Shown: one piece after another, positions 7,796-18,820 of the stretch
How the letters are laid out: each line of letters begins with the position of its first letter
Numbering within the stretch: the stretch's first letter is position 1
Assembly (NCBI RefSeq): GCF_016909125.1
Contig: NZ_JAFBFD010000016.1
Coordinates: 1-56,246 of the forward strand
Direction of reading: 5' to 3'
Length of the DNA stretch: 56,246 nucleotides
Source: Enterococcus lemanii
GTDB lineage: Bacteria; Bacillota; Bacilli; Lactobacillales; Enterococcaceae
Made by a program: the position numbers and the translations under genes
The notes under the pieces: model-generated
Databases searched by the model: none
The model's input: only the letters and a program-made list of their open reading frames with translations
What the model was told of the DNA's origin: nothing

Positions 7796-8416
7796 TTAAA
7801 AAGTTAAGCTAACATCTTCTGCCTTTTGAACTGCTTCAGCAATGATTTCATCTCTTCTTTCAGGATGATGATCCGCACCTTCAATGAAGATTTGTTGAAC
7901 ACTTTCAATACCGACAAAGTTTAAAATGCCTTTTACGTATTGAGAAGAGAATTCTTGTCCACCATAAACGCCACCGTTGGCTTGAATGTGGAGCGCTTTT
8001 TTACCAGAAGTTAAAGGAACGGGACCTGCTTCAGTGTATTTGAACGTTTTGCCTGCTACGTTAATCGTATCAATCCAAGCTTTCAGGCGCGTTGGAATGT
8101 TTAAGTTCCATAAGCCATTTCCAATCACAATTTTATCAGCCGCTAGAAATTGTTCCGTTGATTCGTTAAAACGAGCAATTTTCTTTTGTTGGCTAGGAGT
8201 TAAAGCACTGAAGTCTTTGCCACCTTGTAAGTCATTCCAACCCGTTAAGACATCTAAATCGATTTCAGGGAATTCTTCATTATATAAATCTAAAACAAGG
8301 ATTTCATCTTCCGGGTGACTCTTTTGGTAGCTATCTAAAAAAGCATAAAAAACTTTCATTGATTTTGAATCTTCACCGGTTAAAGGGTGTGCTTTAACTG
8401 CTAATAATGTTGCCAT
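7796..8416 (-). CDS. azoR: FMN-dependent NADH-azoreductase (AzoR/AzoA type)
   Basis: Cytosolic flavoprotein of 206 residues that reduces azo compounds and quinones with NAD(P)H through bound FMN. The flavodoxin-like N-terminus LLAVKAHPLTGEDSKSMKVF binds the FMN phosphate. The family signature WNLNIPTRLKAWIDTIN (about residues 101-117) follows, then FKYTEAGPVPLTSGKKALHI and GGVYGGQEFSSQYVKGILNFVG. The residue before WNL is Leu where many homologues have Met or Pro-Met, a small change. AAAGGAG lies 8 bases upstream of the start. It is monocistronic. Length and motifs match enterococcal AzoA; substrate range cannot be read from sequence. Confidence 0.93.
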   Translation of the reverse strand: MATLLAVKAHPLTGEDSKSMKVFYAFLDSYQKSHPEDEILVLDLYNEEFPEIDLDVLTGWNDLQGGKDFSALTPSQQKKIARFNESTEQFLAADKIVIGNGLWNLNIPTRLKAWIDTINVAGKTFKYTEAGPVPLTSGKKALHIQANGGVYGGQEFSSQYVKGILNFVGIESVQQIFIEGADHHPERRDEIIAEAVQKAEDVSLTF

Positions 8417-8462
8417 AAGGGATTCTCCTTTATAAATAAGTTATTTTGTCAAAAGTCAGTAT

Positions 8463-8516
8463 ATAAAAAAAGAAACGGAACTTCAACAAATTAGCTTACA
8501 GTGAAGTTTCGTTTCT
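8463..8516 (-). terminator. Terminator of the rhodanese-like gene
   Basis: AGAAACGGAACTTCA (8471-8485) pairs with TGAAGTTTCGTTTCT (8502-8516) with one mismatch. The T-run lies on the minus strand at 8465-8470, so it ends transcripts from the leftward rhodanese-like gene. Confidence 0.85.
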
Positions 8517-8534
8517 ATTTTAGTTTGCTAGCGC

Positions 8535-8834
8535 TTAGGAAGCCATACTCATTGTACGTAGTGCTTTCATTCCGCCAGTGACAACCGTTGTTTGAAAACC
8601 ATGTTTAGCTAAAAAGTGCGCGATGGTTTGAGCGCGACGACCGGCATGACTTAAGATATAGTAATGCGTATCTAAATCTAATTCGTTTAAACGGTTAGGA
8701 ACACTTGTTAAAGGCATTGAGATTGCCCCTTCAAAATGATCTTCAAGGTAAGCTTCTTTGTCGCGGATATCTAAGATCGTGATTTTTTGATTTTTCGTTT
8801 CGGATAAAAAAGTTTGAATATTTACTGCATTCAT
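8535..8834 (-). CDS. Rhodanese-domain protein without catalytic cysteine
   Basis: Single-domain rhodanese-like protein of 99 residues. The fold is clear from ILDIRDKEAYLEDHFEGAISMPLTSVPNRL (about residues 20-49), the usual beta-strand and substrate-loop region, and from GFQTTVVTGGMKAL near the end. Rhodaneses normally have a loop such as YYIICHSGGRS with a sulfur-carrying Cys; here it reads YYILSHAGRRAQ, with Ser at that position. Sulfurtransferase activity is therefore unlikely, and a binding or regulatory role is possible. An AAGGAG site lies 8 bases upstream. The gene is monocistronic, next to azoreductase on the same strand but separated by its own terminator. Confidence 0.88.
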   Translation of the reverse strand: MNAVNIQTFLSETKNQKITILDIRDKEAYLEDHFEGAISMPLTSVPNRLNELDLDTHYYILSHAGRRAQTIAHFLAKHGFQTTVVTGGMKALRTMSMAS

Positions 8835-9070
8835 GATTAAAATCTCCTTATTTCTTTGATGTCATTTGTTTCATTGGCATTTTATAAGCAAAATCAGATG
8901 TTTTCAACTATTTAACCTTCGAATGAAAACATAATTAAGTATATTTTACTTAATTTTAACAATTTAAATGGCTAAGTTTGTTGTTTTTGCCTTACAAAAT
9001 CTAATATCGGCTAGTTTTTGCTTCTTTTTAAAGTTTGGCGAAAATTTGCGGTTTATTTAGGAAAAGAAAC
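8835..9070. other. Intergenic stretch between rhodanese-like gene and rpsO promoter
   Basis: About 235 AT-rich bases with no open frame I would support. It must hold the leftward promoter of the rhodanese-like gene, but I cannot pick one with confidence. Confidence 0.4.
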
Positions 9071-9194
9071 TTGCAATTCTAGGTAGAATCAAGTAAAGTA
9101 TGTATGTGCAAAAAGCACGACCCGTTACTTGGTTTAGCGAATCACCAACGTTATACTCAGTGACTGGGGAATATATAGGAAGAGGTGGAGACAC
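9071..9194 (+). promoter_or_regulatory. rpsO promoter and leader
   Basis: TTGCAA (9071-9076), a 17-base spacer and TAAAGT (9094-9099) make a plausible promoter. It leaves an untranslated leader of about 90 bases with several short pairing segments before AAGAGGTGG. In many bacteria S15 binds its own leader, so an autoregulatory fold is likely here, but I did not match it to a known S15 leader class. Confidence 0.55.
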
Positions 9195-9464
9195 ATGGCA
9201 ATTTCAAAAGAACGTAAAAACGAAATCATGAACCAATTTGCTCGTCACGAAGGAGATACTGGTTCACCAGAAGTTCAAATCGCTGTTTTAACAGAAGAAA
9301 TCAACACATTGAACGCTCATATCCGCGAACACAAAAAAGATCACCATTCATACCGTGGATTAATGAAAAAAATTGGTCACCGTCGTAACTTGTTAGCTTA
9401 CTTACGTAACAAAGACGTGATTCGTTACCGTGACTTAATCCAAGCTTTAGGCTTGCGTCGTTAA
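9195..9464 (+). CDS. rpsO: 30S ribosomal protein S15
   Basis: 89-residue primary binding protein of the small subunit, contacting 16S rRNA helices 20-22 and bridging to 23S rRNA. The sequence [20 protein letters not shown], then [20 protein letters not shown] and [20 protein letters not shown], is typical of the family and includes the conserved [17 protein letters not shown] rRNA-binding face. The length is exactly standard. AGAGGTGG lies 7 bases before the ATG. pnp follows after a terminator, the common rpsO-pnp order. Confidence 0.98.
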   Translation: MAISKERKNEIMNQFARHEGDTGSPEVQIAVLTEEINTLNAHIREHKKDHHSYRGLMKKIGHRRNLLAYLRNKDVIRYRDLIQALGLRR

Positions 9465-9478
9465 TCATCTTAAAAAGT

Positions 9479-9512
9479 AAAAGTGAGGTTCCTATGAATC
9501 TCACTTTTTTAC
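9479..9512 (+). terminator. rpsO terminator
   Basis: AAAAGTGAG (9479-9487) pairs with CTCACTTTT (9500-9508), followed by a T-run. It is 15 bases after the rpsO stop codon. Read-through would feed pnp. Confidence 0.88.
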
Positions 9513-9576
9513 TATGCAACGGCTAGAACGAACAAAAATAAAAAATATAAAAGCTGTCAGCATGTGTCCTGGTTTA

Positions 9577-9629
9577 CTACTAACCAAAAGAAAGTAGAGA
9601 AAATTTCTCTTTTTTCTTTTGTTTAGTAG
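9577..9629 (+). promoter_or_regulatory. Long hairpin in the pnp leader
   Basis: CTACTAACCAAAAGAAA (9577-9593) pairs almost perfectly with TTTCTTTTGTTTAGTAG (9613-9629). An inner AGAGA/TCTCT stem continues it to a loop of about five bases. There is no T-run, so this is not a terminator. It lies 35 bases before the pnp start. In enteric bacteria a double-stranded pnp leader is cut by RNase III and then used for PNPase autoregulation; a similar role is inferred here. Confidence 0.65.
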
Positions 9630-9664
9630 CAGCCACTGCTTGCAGCGAAAGAGGAGATTTATTT

Positions 9665-11779
9665 ATGACAAAACAAGTATTTTCAACCACTTGGGGCGGA
9701 CGTCCACTTTCTGTTGAAGTTGGACAGTTAGCCAAACAAGCAAACGGAGCGGTATTAGTCCGTTACGGGGACACGGTTGTTTTAACCGCGGTTGTTGCCT
9801 CAAAAGAAGCAAAAGACACCGATTTTTTCCCATTAACGATTAACTATGAAGAAAAAATGTACGCCGTTGGTAAAATTCCTGGTGGGTTTATCAAACGTGA
9901 AGGTCGTCCAAGTCTAGATGCGACGTTAACGGCACGTTTAATTGACCGTCCAATTCGTCCAATGTTTGCGGAAGGCTTCCGTAATGAAGTGCAAGTAACT
10001 AATATCGTGATGAGTGTTGAACAAGACTGCTCACCAGCAATGGCTGCAATGTTAGGTTCATCATTGGCTTTATCTATTTCAGATATTCCATTTGACGGCC
10101 CAATCGCAGGCGTTGAAGTAGGGTACGTTGATGGCGAATATGTGTTAAACCCAACTGTTGAACAACAAGAAAAAACGGCGATTGAATTATCCGTTGCGGG
10201 TACAAAAACAGCAATTAACATGGTTGAATCAGGTGCCAAAGAAGTTTCTGAAGAAGACATGCTAGGTGCTTTATTATTTGGTCACCAAGCAATTCAAGAA
10301 ATGGTTGCTTTCCAAGAAGAAGTCGTTGCAGCAGTCGGCAAAGAAAAAATGGAAATTACTTTACTTCAAATTGATGAAGATTTGCGTAAAGAAGTTTATG
10401 CAGCTTACTATGAAACAATGAAAAAAGCAGTCTTAACAGAAGAAAAATTAGCTCGTGAAGACGAAATTGATCAAGTAAAAACTACTGTAAAAGAAGTTTA
10501 CGCTCAAAAAGCTGCTGAACTTCCAGAAGAAGAAGCCGCACATTTAACAAAAGAAATTAAACAATTAGCGGAAGACTTAGAAAAAGATGTCGTACGTGAA
10601 TTAATCACGATTGATAAAATTCGTCCGGATGGTCGTAAAATCGATGAAATTCGCTCTCTAGCTTCAGAAGTTGGTTTATTGCCACGTGTCCATGGTTCTG
10701 GTTTATTCACGCGTGGTCAAACCCAAGCATTATCGACTTGTACGTTAGCACCATTAGGCGAACACCAAATTATTGATGGTTTAGGAATTGAAGAGTCAAA
10801 ACGTTTCATCCACCATTATAATTTCCCACAATTCTCAGTGGGTTCAACGGGGCGTTCGGGCGCTCCTGGTCGTCGTGAAATTGGTCATGGTGCTCTAGGT
10901 GAACGTGCGATGGCACAAGTGATTCCTTCAGAAGCAGACTTCCCATACACCATTCGAATTGTATCAGAAGTATTAGAATCAAATGGTTCTTCTTCTCAAG
11001 CAAGTATTTGTGGAGGAATCTTAGCGTTAATGGATGCTGGGGTGCCAATTAAAGCACCAGTCGCTGGGATTGCGATGGGGCTTGTGTCAGACGGTGAAAA
11101 CTATACCATCTTAACCGATATTCAAGGCTTAGAAGACCACTTAGGCGACATGGACTTTAAAGTTGCTGGAACGAAAGACGGCATTACCGCTTTACAAATG
11201 GATATTAAAATCCAAGGAATCACCGAACAAATTTTACGTGAAGCGTTAGACCAAGCGAAAAAAGCGCGGATGGAAATCTTAGAAGAGTTAATTTCAACCA
11301 TTGCAGAACCTCGTAAAGAGTTAAGCCCATATGCACCGAAAATCGAAATGATTCAAATCGATCCAGATAAAATCAAAGTGGTTATCGGTAAAGGTGGCGA
11401 AACGATTAACTCAATCATTGATGAAACGGGCGTGAAGATTGATATTGATCAAGATGGCAATGTATCAATCGCGTCATCCGATGCAGAAATGATTCAAAAA
11501 GCGATTAAAATTATTGAAGAATTGACCAAAGAAGTCAAAGTCGGCGAAGTTTACTTAGGAAAAGTTGTGCGCGTTGAAAAATTTGGTGCGTTTGTAAACT
11601 TAATTAAAGGCAAAGATGGTTTGGTTCACATTTCGCAATTAGCTCACGAACGCGTGAACAATGTCGAAGATGTCGTGAAAGAAGGCGATGAAATCTTAGT
11701 AAAAGTAACAGAGATTGACCGTCAAGGCCGCATCAACTTGTCTAGAAAAGCGATGTTAGATGAGCCGAAAAAAGACTAA
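9665..11779 (+). CDS. pnp: Polyribonucleotide nucleotidyltransferase (PNPase)
   Basis: Phosphorolytic 3'-to-5' exoribonuclease of mRNA decay, acting as a trimer ring. The 704-residue length is standard. The first RNase PH core (about 12-145) begins [21 protein letters not shown] helical linker follows, then the second, catalytic PH core from [14 protein letters not shown] (about 319) with [31 protein letters not shown] and [23 protein letters not shown] domain carries the GKGG loop (about 575-578), and an S1 domain runs from [15 protein letters not shown] (about 628) to [15 protein letters not shown] lies 9 bases before the ATG. Its own leader hairpin suggests autoregulation. Confidence 0.98.
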   Translation: MTKQVFSTTWGGRPLSVEVGQLAKQANGAVLVRYGDTVVLTAVVASKEAKDTDFFPLTINYEEKMYAVGKIPGGFIKREGRPSLDATLTARLIDRPIRPMFAEGFRNEVQVTNIVMSVEQDCSPAMAAMLGSSLALSISDIPFDGPIAGVEVGYVDGEYVLNPTVEQQEKTAIELSVAGTKTAINMVESGAKEVSEEDMLGALLFGHQAIQEMVAFQEEVVAAVGKEKMEITLLQIDEDLRKEVYAAYYETMKKAVLTEEKLAREDEIDQVKTTVKEVYAQKAAELPEEEAAHLTKEIKQLAEDLEKDVVRELITIDKIRPDGRKIDEIRSLASEVGLLPRVHGSGLFTRGQTQALSTCTLAPLGEHQIIDGLGIEESKRFIHHYNFPQFSVGSTGRSGAPGRREIGHGALGERAMAQVIPSEADFPYTIRIVSEVLESNGSSSQASICGGILALMDAGVPIKAPVAGIAMGLVSDGENYTILTDIQGLEDHLGDMDFKVAGTKDGITALQMDIKIQGITEQILREALDQAKKARMEILEELISTIAEPRKELSPYAPKIEMIQIDPDKIKVVIGKGGETINSIIDETGVKIDIDQDGNVSIASSDAEMIQKAIKIIEELTKEVKVGEVYLGKVVRVEKFGAFVNLIKGKDGLVHISQLAHERVNNVEDVVKEGDEILVKVTEIDRQGRINLSRKAMLDEPKKD

Positions 11780-11807
11780 CGAACAATCATCATAAATTAC
11801 AATTTTA

Positions 11808-11846
11808 GTAGCTCCTTGAAGAGAAATTCTTCGAGGAGCTTTTTTG
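11808..11846 (+). terminator. pnp terminator
   Basis: AGCTCCTTGAAGA (from 11810) pairs with TCTTCGAGGAGCT (11828-11840) with one G-T pair, followed by a T-run. It begins about 30 bases after the pnp stop codon. Confidence 0.9.
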
Positions 11847-11995
11847 AATAATTTTCGCTGTTCTCTTTGAAGAGGCATTCGACACTTTTTATGGTGTTAA
11901 TTGAAGCGAGACAAGGGCTTACTCACTCTAAATTAAAAAATTATCATTATGTTGAAATTTTGTTAAAAAAAGCTAGAAAACACCCGATTTTAATA

Positions 11996-12030
11996 AGTGA
12001 AAGGGCTTTTTAACGAATGGCCCTTTTTAA
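11996..12030 (+). terminator. Terminator-like hairpin before the sortase-fold gene
   Basis: AAAGGGC (12000-12006) pairs with GCCCTTT (12020-12026), followed by TT and an A-run, only about 40 bases before the GTG start. Either it ends stray read-through from pnp or it is a leader attenuator. The rest of the 220-base gap (11847-12066) shows no gene. Confidence 0.5.
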
Positions 12031-12066
12031 AAAAAGAAAATTGTTAAGAATACGGGAGGTTGTCTT

Positions 12067-12654
12067 GTGAGAGGAAAGAAAGTTTTATCGACAGTGATTG
12101 GTTGTGGTTTAGGGTTAGGTATTTTATTTGCGAGTGGGATTCAAACGGTGAGTGATGCTCATCAAGTAGAAACACACACGGTTGCGACACGTTGGTTACC
12201 AGATACGAAAACAAGTATCAAAGTTTCGTCTTCCTCTTCTAGTAGTCAAGGAACGACTTCAACAGCAACAGTTAAAAATCAAATTACGATTGCCGGTAAA
12301 GTGATTCCTTTAATCGATAGTCAAGGAACAGCGAGTGCGCCAAGTGGCAACCGCGCGGGTTACTGGGCGGGGAATGGAAGTACAACCGATAGTTTGACAA
12401 CGCATATTATCGGCCACAATCCGGGAGCCTTTGCGAATGTTTTAAGTTTGAAAAACGGCTCTGTGATAAAAGTGACAGACCGCAATGGCAAGAGCCGAAA
12501 TTATACGGTTTATCAAATTTTAACGGTAAATGCGAGTGGTTACGGCAAAGATGGCAAGGACTATTGGGGAACAATCTTTGGTCAAAAAGGCGAATCGATT
12601 AGTTTACAAGCATGTATTGACAGCAAGTGGAACATGGTTGTTTTAGCAAAATAA
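12067..12654 (+). CDS. Secreted sortase-fold protein with atypical active site
   Basis: 195 residues from GTG at 12067, with GGGAGG 7 bases upstream. Residues 1-30 form a signal peptide or membrane anchor (VLSTVIGCGLGLGILFASGI). A Ser/Thr-rich linker (about 55-70) leads to a domain starting near KNQITIAGKVIPLIDSQG. The catalytic His of sortases fits THIIGHNPGAF and the Cys fits ISLQACIDSKWNMVVLAK. The Arg expected about ten residues after the Cys is not visible; Asn and Lys occupy that area. Sortases link surface proteins to peptidoglycan. No substrate with a sorting signal is adjacent. A non-sortase relative with the same barrel is possible. Confidence 0.72.
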   Translation: MRGKKVLSTVIGCGLGLGILFASGIQTVSDAHQVETHTVATRWLPDTKTSIKVSSSSSSSQGTTSTATVKNQITIAGKVIPLIDSQGTASAPSGNRAGYWAGNGSTTDSLTTHIIGHNPGAFANVLSLKNGSVIKVTDRNGKSRNYTVYQILTVNASGYGKDGKDYWGTIFGQKGESISLQACIDSKWNMVVLAK

Positions 12655-12659
12655 GAGCA

Positions 12660-12707
12660 CAAAGCGACAAAAAAGAGTAACATTTCTTTTTTGTCGCTTT
12701 TTTTTGA
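12660..12707 (+). terminator. Terminator of the sortase-fold gene
   Basis: AAAGCGACAAAAAAGA (12661-12676) pairs with TCTTTTTTGTCGCTTT (12685-12700), then a T-run. It is 6 bases beyond the stop codon. Confidence 0.9.
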
Positions 12708-12784
12708 ATTTTTTGTGAAGACCAACTTCTCTTTGAATGAGTATGCTAAGATAAAGAAAAGCTAAAATGAAGGGGAAATCCGTG

Positions 12785-13201
12785 ATGTTAATGAAATTAA
12801 GAAAGAAAGCGCAAGAATGGATGCGCGGACGTTATGGCCATTTTGATGCACTTAATAAGACGTTATTGGTAATCAGTTTATTGTTATTGTTTTTCGCTAA
12901 TTTTACAGCGAGTGTTGCTTGGCCGATGCGCCTACTTGCTTATGGTCTTTTTCTTTTGACGTATTATCGTATTTTTTCAAAAAGAATCTACATACGCTCA
13001 AATGAAAATCAAAAATTTTTACGCTGGAAAAATCGTTGGTTAAAAAAAGGCCAACAAGTAAAAAGTCAATTTAAACAAAGAAAAACCCATACCTTTTTCC
13101 ATTGTCCAGAATGTAAACAAGCTCTGCGTGCACCCAAAGGACGGGGGCAAATCAAAATCACTTGTTCAAAATGCCAACACGTGTTTTTCAAGAAAGTTTA
13201 A
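12785..13201 (+). CDS. Small membrane protein with C-terminal zinc ribbon
   Basis: 138 residues from ATG 12785, chosen because AAGGGG lies 9 bases upstream; an in-frame ATG at 12767 lies inside that site. Two hydrophobic segments (about LLVISLLLLFFANFTASVAW and PMRLLAYGLFLLTYY, residues 26-60) are followed by a very basic region (KNRWLKKGQQVKSQFKQRK). A four-cysteine zinc ribbon closes the protein: FHCPECKQALRAPKGRGQIK then CSKCQHVF. I have seen this layout in Lactobacillales hypothetical proteins, and no function is established to my knowledge. The ribbon should face the cytoplasm and could bind nucleic acid or another protein. Confidence 0.8.
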   Translation: MLMKLRKKAQEWMRGRYGHFDALNKTLLVISLLLLFFANFTASVAWPMRLLAYGLFLLTYYRIFSKRIYIRSNENQKFLRWKNRWLKKGQQVKSQFKQRKTHTFFHCPECKQALRAPKGRGQIKITCSKCQHVFFKKV

Positions 13202-13281
13202 TTGAACCATCGAGGAAACCTGTTAAGATGATTCTAAAGGACTGTTGAAATGAATCTAGAAATTAAAAAGGGAGTGTTTGA

Positions 13282-14142
13282 ATGGAGCAACCGATTGATT
13301 TATTGTTTACTTTAGACGAAGGATATCTAGAGCCGATGCAAGTGGCGTTAACATCGATTTACACTCATCATGCAAAGCAACCTTTTCGTATTTGGGTGAT
13401 TCACGAAACGATTCGCGAAGAAAAACAAACGCAACTCCATGCTTTCGTCGAAAAGTTTGGTTGGCAATTGCAATTTTTAGAAGTAGATGGTGCTATTTTT
13501 GAAGGTGCACCAACCGTTGAACGTTATCCAAGAGAAATGTATTTTCGTTTGTTAGCTGGTCAAATCTTGCCAACGAGTATAACAAAAGTGTTGTATTTAG
13601 ACCCAGATATTTTAGTCATTAATTCACTGCAACCATTGTGGGAAACCAGTTTAGAGGGGTATCTACTAGCTGCTGCGACCCATAGAAGAATCATCGATCT
13701 CACGACAAAGTTTAACCAAATTCGATTAGATACCGATCATGATTATTATAATTCAGGCGTGTTACTGATCAACTTGGAGAAAGCGCGCGAACTCGTTTCT
13801 TGGTCAGAAATACAGCAGACAATCGAAAAATACAACAAATTATTAATGTTGCCTGACCAAGACGTTTTGAATCATTTGTATGGAAAGTATACACTGGAAG
13901 TCCCCGAAGAAATATGGAATTACGACGCACGTTTATACACAAGTTATTTAGCAAGAAGCTTAGGAGAATACAATAGCCATTGGATTGCTCAAAACACAGC
14001 TATTTTACATTTTTGCGGCAAGCCTAAGCCATGGGATGCAAAAAACGATACTCGATTCACGGCCTTGTACTTAGATTATCAAAAATTAACGCGAAAATTC
14101 ATGCCTCGACTTGAGCTAAAAAACCGGCCCTCGACAATTTGA
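13282..14142 (+). CDS. Family 8 glycosyltransferase
   Basis: A 286-residue GT8 enzyme, a retaining transferase using a nucleotide-sugar donor and Mn2+. The N-terminus DLLFTLDEGYLEPMQVALTS is the donor-binding start. The metal-binding DXD motif is in LYLDPDILVINSL (about residues 107-119, D-P-D). YYNSGVLLINLEKAR (about 155-169) and the C-terminal metal ligand region HFCGKPKPWD (about 250-259) are classical. GGGAGTG lies upstream of the start. The protein has no membrane segment. GT8 members of lactic acid bacteria often add glucose or galactose to lipoteichoic acid or polysaccharides; the acceptor here is unknown. Confidence 0.9.
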   Translation: MEQPIDLLFTLDEGYLEPMQVALTSIYTHHAKQPFRIWVIHETIREEKQTQLHAFVEKFGWQLQFLEVDGAIFEGAPTVERYPREMYFRLLAGQILPTSITKVLYLDPDILVINSLQPLWETSLEGYLLAAATHRRIIDLTTKFNQIRLDTDHDYYNSGVLLINLEKARELVSWSEIQQTIEKYNKLLMLPDQDVLNHLYGKYTLEVPEEIWNYDARLYTSYLARSLGEYNSHWIAQNTAILHFCGKPKPWDAKNDTRFTALYLDYQKLTRKFMPRLELKNRPSTI

Positions 14143-14165
14143 TTGTCTGACGGGTCGGTTTTTTT
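14121..14165 (+). terminator. Terminator overlapping the GT8 stop codon
   Basis: AACCGGCCCTCGACAAT and ATTGTCTGACGGGTCGGTT pair with a few mismatches, followed by seven T. The GT8 stop codon (14140-14142) lies in the loop. The left arm encodes the last GT8 codons. Confidence 0.8.
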
Positions 14166-14400
14166 ATGAGTGGACAAAATAAGCTAAGATTCGTTCACCA
14201 TTACTAGGATCGTTTTTTGTCGTATTACTAAAGCCAAAAGACTGATAAAAAGGAAAAATTTTGACATTTTCTTCATGGGCATCTAAATAATGTCTACCGA
14301 TTCAATAAAAAACATTGAAACAGCGGTATTTGAGCTCGATATTTTATATAACAAGTGCAAGACTTTTAACGGTGGAACACGGAAAACCATGCACTTTTAT
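14164..14400 (-). pseudogene. GNAT acetyltransferase remnant, C-terminal end
   Basis: Read leftward, 14299-14164 gives GRHYLDAHEENVKIFPFYQS followed by FGFSNTTKNDPS and a stop, which is a typical GNAT C-terminus (acetyl-CoA-binding helix and YQSFGF strand). Upstream, in another frame, are residues such as LKVLHLLYKISSSNTAVSMF, possibly the preceding part after a frameshift. No start codon or N-terminal half remains. The limit near 14400 is approximate. Confidence 0.6.
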
Positions 14401-14535
14401 CAATATTGGAGGATGCTAATGTATAAACCACAAATTTAAACGCAACTTTTACGAATGGATTGGGTGCCTCACTAATTCAAAAAAATAAGGCTTCAGTGAA
14501 TAAGAAACCGTTATGCAAATTCAAGAAAATCATTA

Positions 14536-14553
14536 TTTGGCAATTATTCAGTA
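14536..14553. repeat. Short dispersed motif, copy 2
   Basis: TTTGGCAATTATTCAGTA, the motif also found at 654 and 39775. Here it supplies the premature stop codon at the 3' end of the acetyltransferase pseudogene, so it marks a junction where the gene was truncated. Confidence 0.5.
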
Positions 14554-14897
14554 AGCATTAAATAAATGATTTTTAAAGAATTATTTTCAAGTAAGTAATT
14601 TAGAACGATTTTAAAGAATTGACGCTCATAACCTTTCCCTTGATAATTGGCATCAATCATAAAGCAATCGAGCCAAATCGTTTGTTTTTCAAAATCATGT
14701 GCCCCAATCATGGCAAAGCCAACCATCTGCTGATCAACGTATAGCCCTAGCGGGACCCATTGATAATCGCGTTCGTCATTTGGCTCAAGTAAGGAAAGCG
14801 TATTTGGTTCGATGAACGATTCTTGATTTGGCGCAACTTTTAACCCAATAGCTTAACGCCAGTTTTCTTTTGTAATTGGCTTTAAATGGTAATGCAT
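14544..14897 (-). pseudogene. GNAT-family (diamine) acetyltransferase, broken
   Basis: A GNAT gene related to spermidine/diamine acetyltransferases by layout. An AAGGAGG site and ATG at 14897 open MHYHLKPITKENWR, but codon 14 is TAA where Gln would fit (WRQAIGLKV). The frame then continues APNQESFIEPNTLSLLEPND and a recognisable core with GFAMIGAHDF and the acetyl-CoA loop region YQGKGYERQFF; usual members have Q/R-x-x-G-x-G/A there. It stops at LMLTE, before the final alpha-beta unit. Nonsense codon plus truncation make it inactive. Confidence 0.8.
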
Positions 14898-14980
14898 GTG
14901 GGTACCTCCTTGCACTTCAAAGTTATTTTAACTGAAATCCAAACAATTCACTAAAAAAAATATTTTTTCGAACGCATGAT

Positions 14981-15020
14981 TTGAGTTTCATTCTCAATTA
15001 GTCTACAATGAGTGAGAATG
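14981..15020 (+). promoter_or_regulatory. suf operon promoter with Fur/PerR-like operator
   Basis: TTGAGT (14981-14986), 17 bases, TACAAT (15004-15009) form the promoter. Over it lies the 7-1-7 palindrome TGAGTTT-C-ATTCTCA (14982-14996), close to a Gram-positive Fur box. A larger inverted repeat CATTCTCA (14989-14996) and TGAGAATG (15013-15020) spans the -10 box. Repression by a Fur-family metal or peroxide sensor is inferred. Confidence 0.6.
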
Positions 15021-15045
15021 AATAAAAAACAATGGGGGTATCAGC

Positions 15046-15819
15046 ATGTCTGTTTTAGAAATTAAAAACTTACACGTTTCAATTGAAGATAAAGAAATCT
15101 TAAAAGGAGTCAATTTGACTTTAAACACAAACGAAATCCATGCCATCATGGGACCAAACGGAACGGGGAAATCAACCTTGTCAGCAGCAATTATGGGGAA
15201 CCCGAACTTTGAAGTGACAGAAGGAGAAGTCTTATTAGACGGCGTGAACGTTTTAGAATTAGAAGTCGACGAACGTGCCCGTTTAGGATTATTTTTAGCG
15301 ATGCAATACCCAAGTGAAATTGCAGGAATTACGAACGCTGAATTTATGCGAGCAGCGATGAATGCGAAACGTGACGAAAACGACAAAATTTCAGTGATGA
15401 ACTTTATTAAAAAATTAGATGAAAAAATGGCGCTTTTAAATATGCCGGAAGAAATGGCAGAGCGTTATTTAAATGAAGGTTTCTCTGGTGGGGAGAAAAA
15501 ACGAAACGAAATCCTACAATTATTAATGTTAGAACCAACTTTTGCAATTTTAGACGAAATTGACTCTGGTCTTGACATTGATGCGCTAAAAGTGGTGGCA
15601 AAAGGTGTGAACGAAATGCGCAGTGAGAACTTTGGCGCGTTAATCATTACGCACTATCAACGCTTATTAAACTACATTACACCTGACTACGTGCATATTA
15701 TGATGGAAGGCCGTGTCGTGATGAGCGGTGGCGCTGATTTAGCGAAACGTTTAGAAGCAGAAGGTTATGCAGGTATTAGTAAAGAATTAGGTATCGACTA
15801 CAAAGAAGAAGAAGCTTAA
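15046..15819 (+). CDS. sufC: Fe-S assembly ATPase SufC
   Basis: 257-residue ABC-type ATPase that powers the SufBCD scaffold on which Fe-S clusters are built in the cytosol. Walker A is GPNGTGKST (residues 36-44), the signature is FSGGEKKR (about 146-153), Walker B is FAILDEIDSGLDIDALK (about 166-182) with the Suf-specific ASP after DEID, and the switch His is in IITHYQRLL. GGGGG lies about 10 bases before the ATG. It is the first gene of a five-gene operon, 16 bases before sufD. Expression is likely tied to iron or oxidative stress through the promoter palindrome. Confidence 0.97.
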   Translation: MSVLEIKNLHVSIEDKEILKGVNLTLNTNEIHAIMGPNGTGKSTLSAAIMGNPNFEVTEGEVLLDGVNVLELEVDERARLGLFLAMQYPSEIAGITNAEFMRAAMNAKRDENDKISVMNFIKKLDEKMALLNMPEEMAERYLNEGFSGGEKKRNEILQLLMLEPTFAILDEIDSGLDIDALKVVAKGVNEMRSENFGALIITHYQRLLNYITPDYVHIMMEGRVVMSGGADLAKRLEAEGYAGISKELGIDYKEEEA

Positions 15820-15835
15820 AAGGAGGTTATCATTG

Positions 15836-18808
<2,973 letters not shown>

Positions 18809-18820
18809 GAGTGAGAAAAC

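Noticed and set aside
9844-10260. 138-residue minus-strand frame inside pnp
   Set aside because: Antisense shadow of a strongly conserved gene; no start signals.
14300-14440. Plus-strand frame FELDILYNKCKTFNGGTRKT near 14330
   Set aside because: No start codon, no family recognised, and the minus strand reading as an acetyltransferase remnant explains part of it better.
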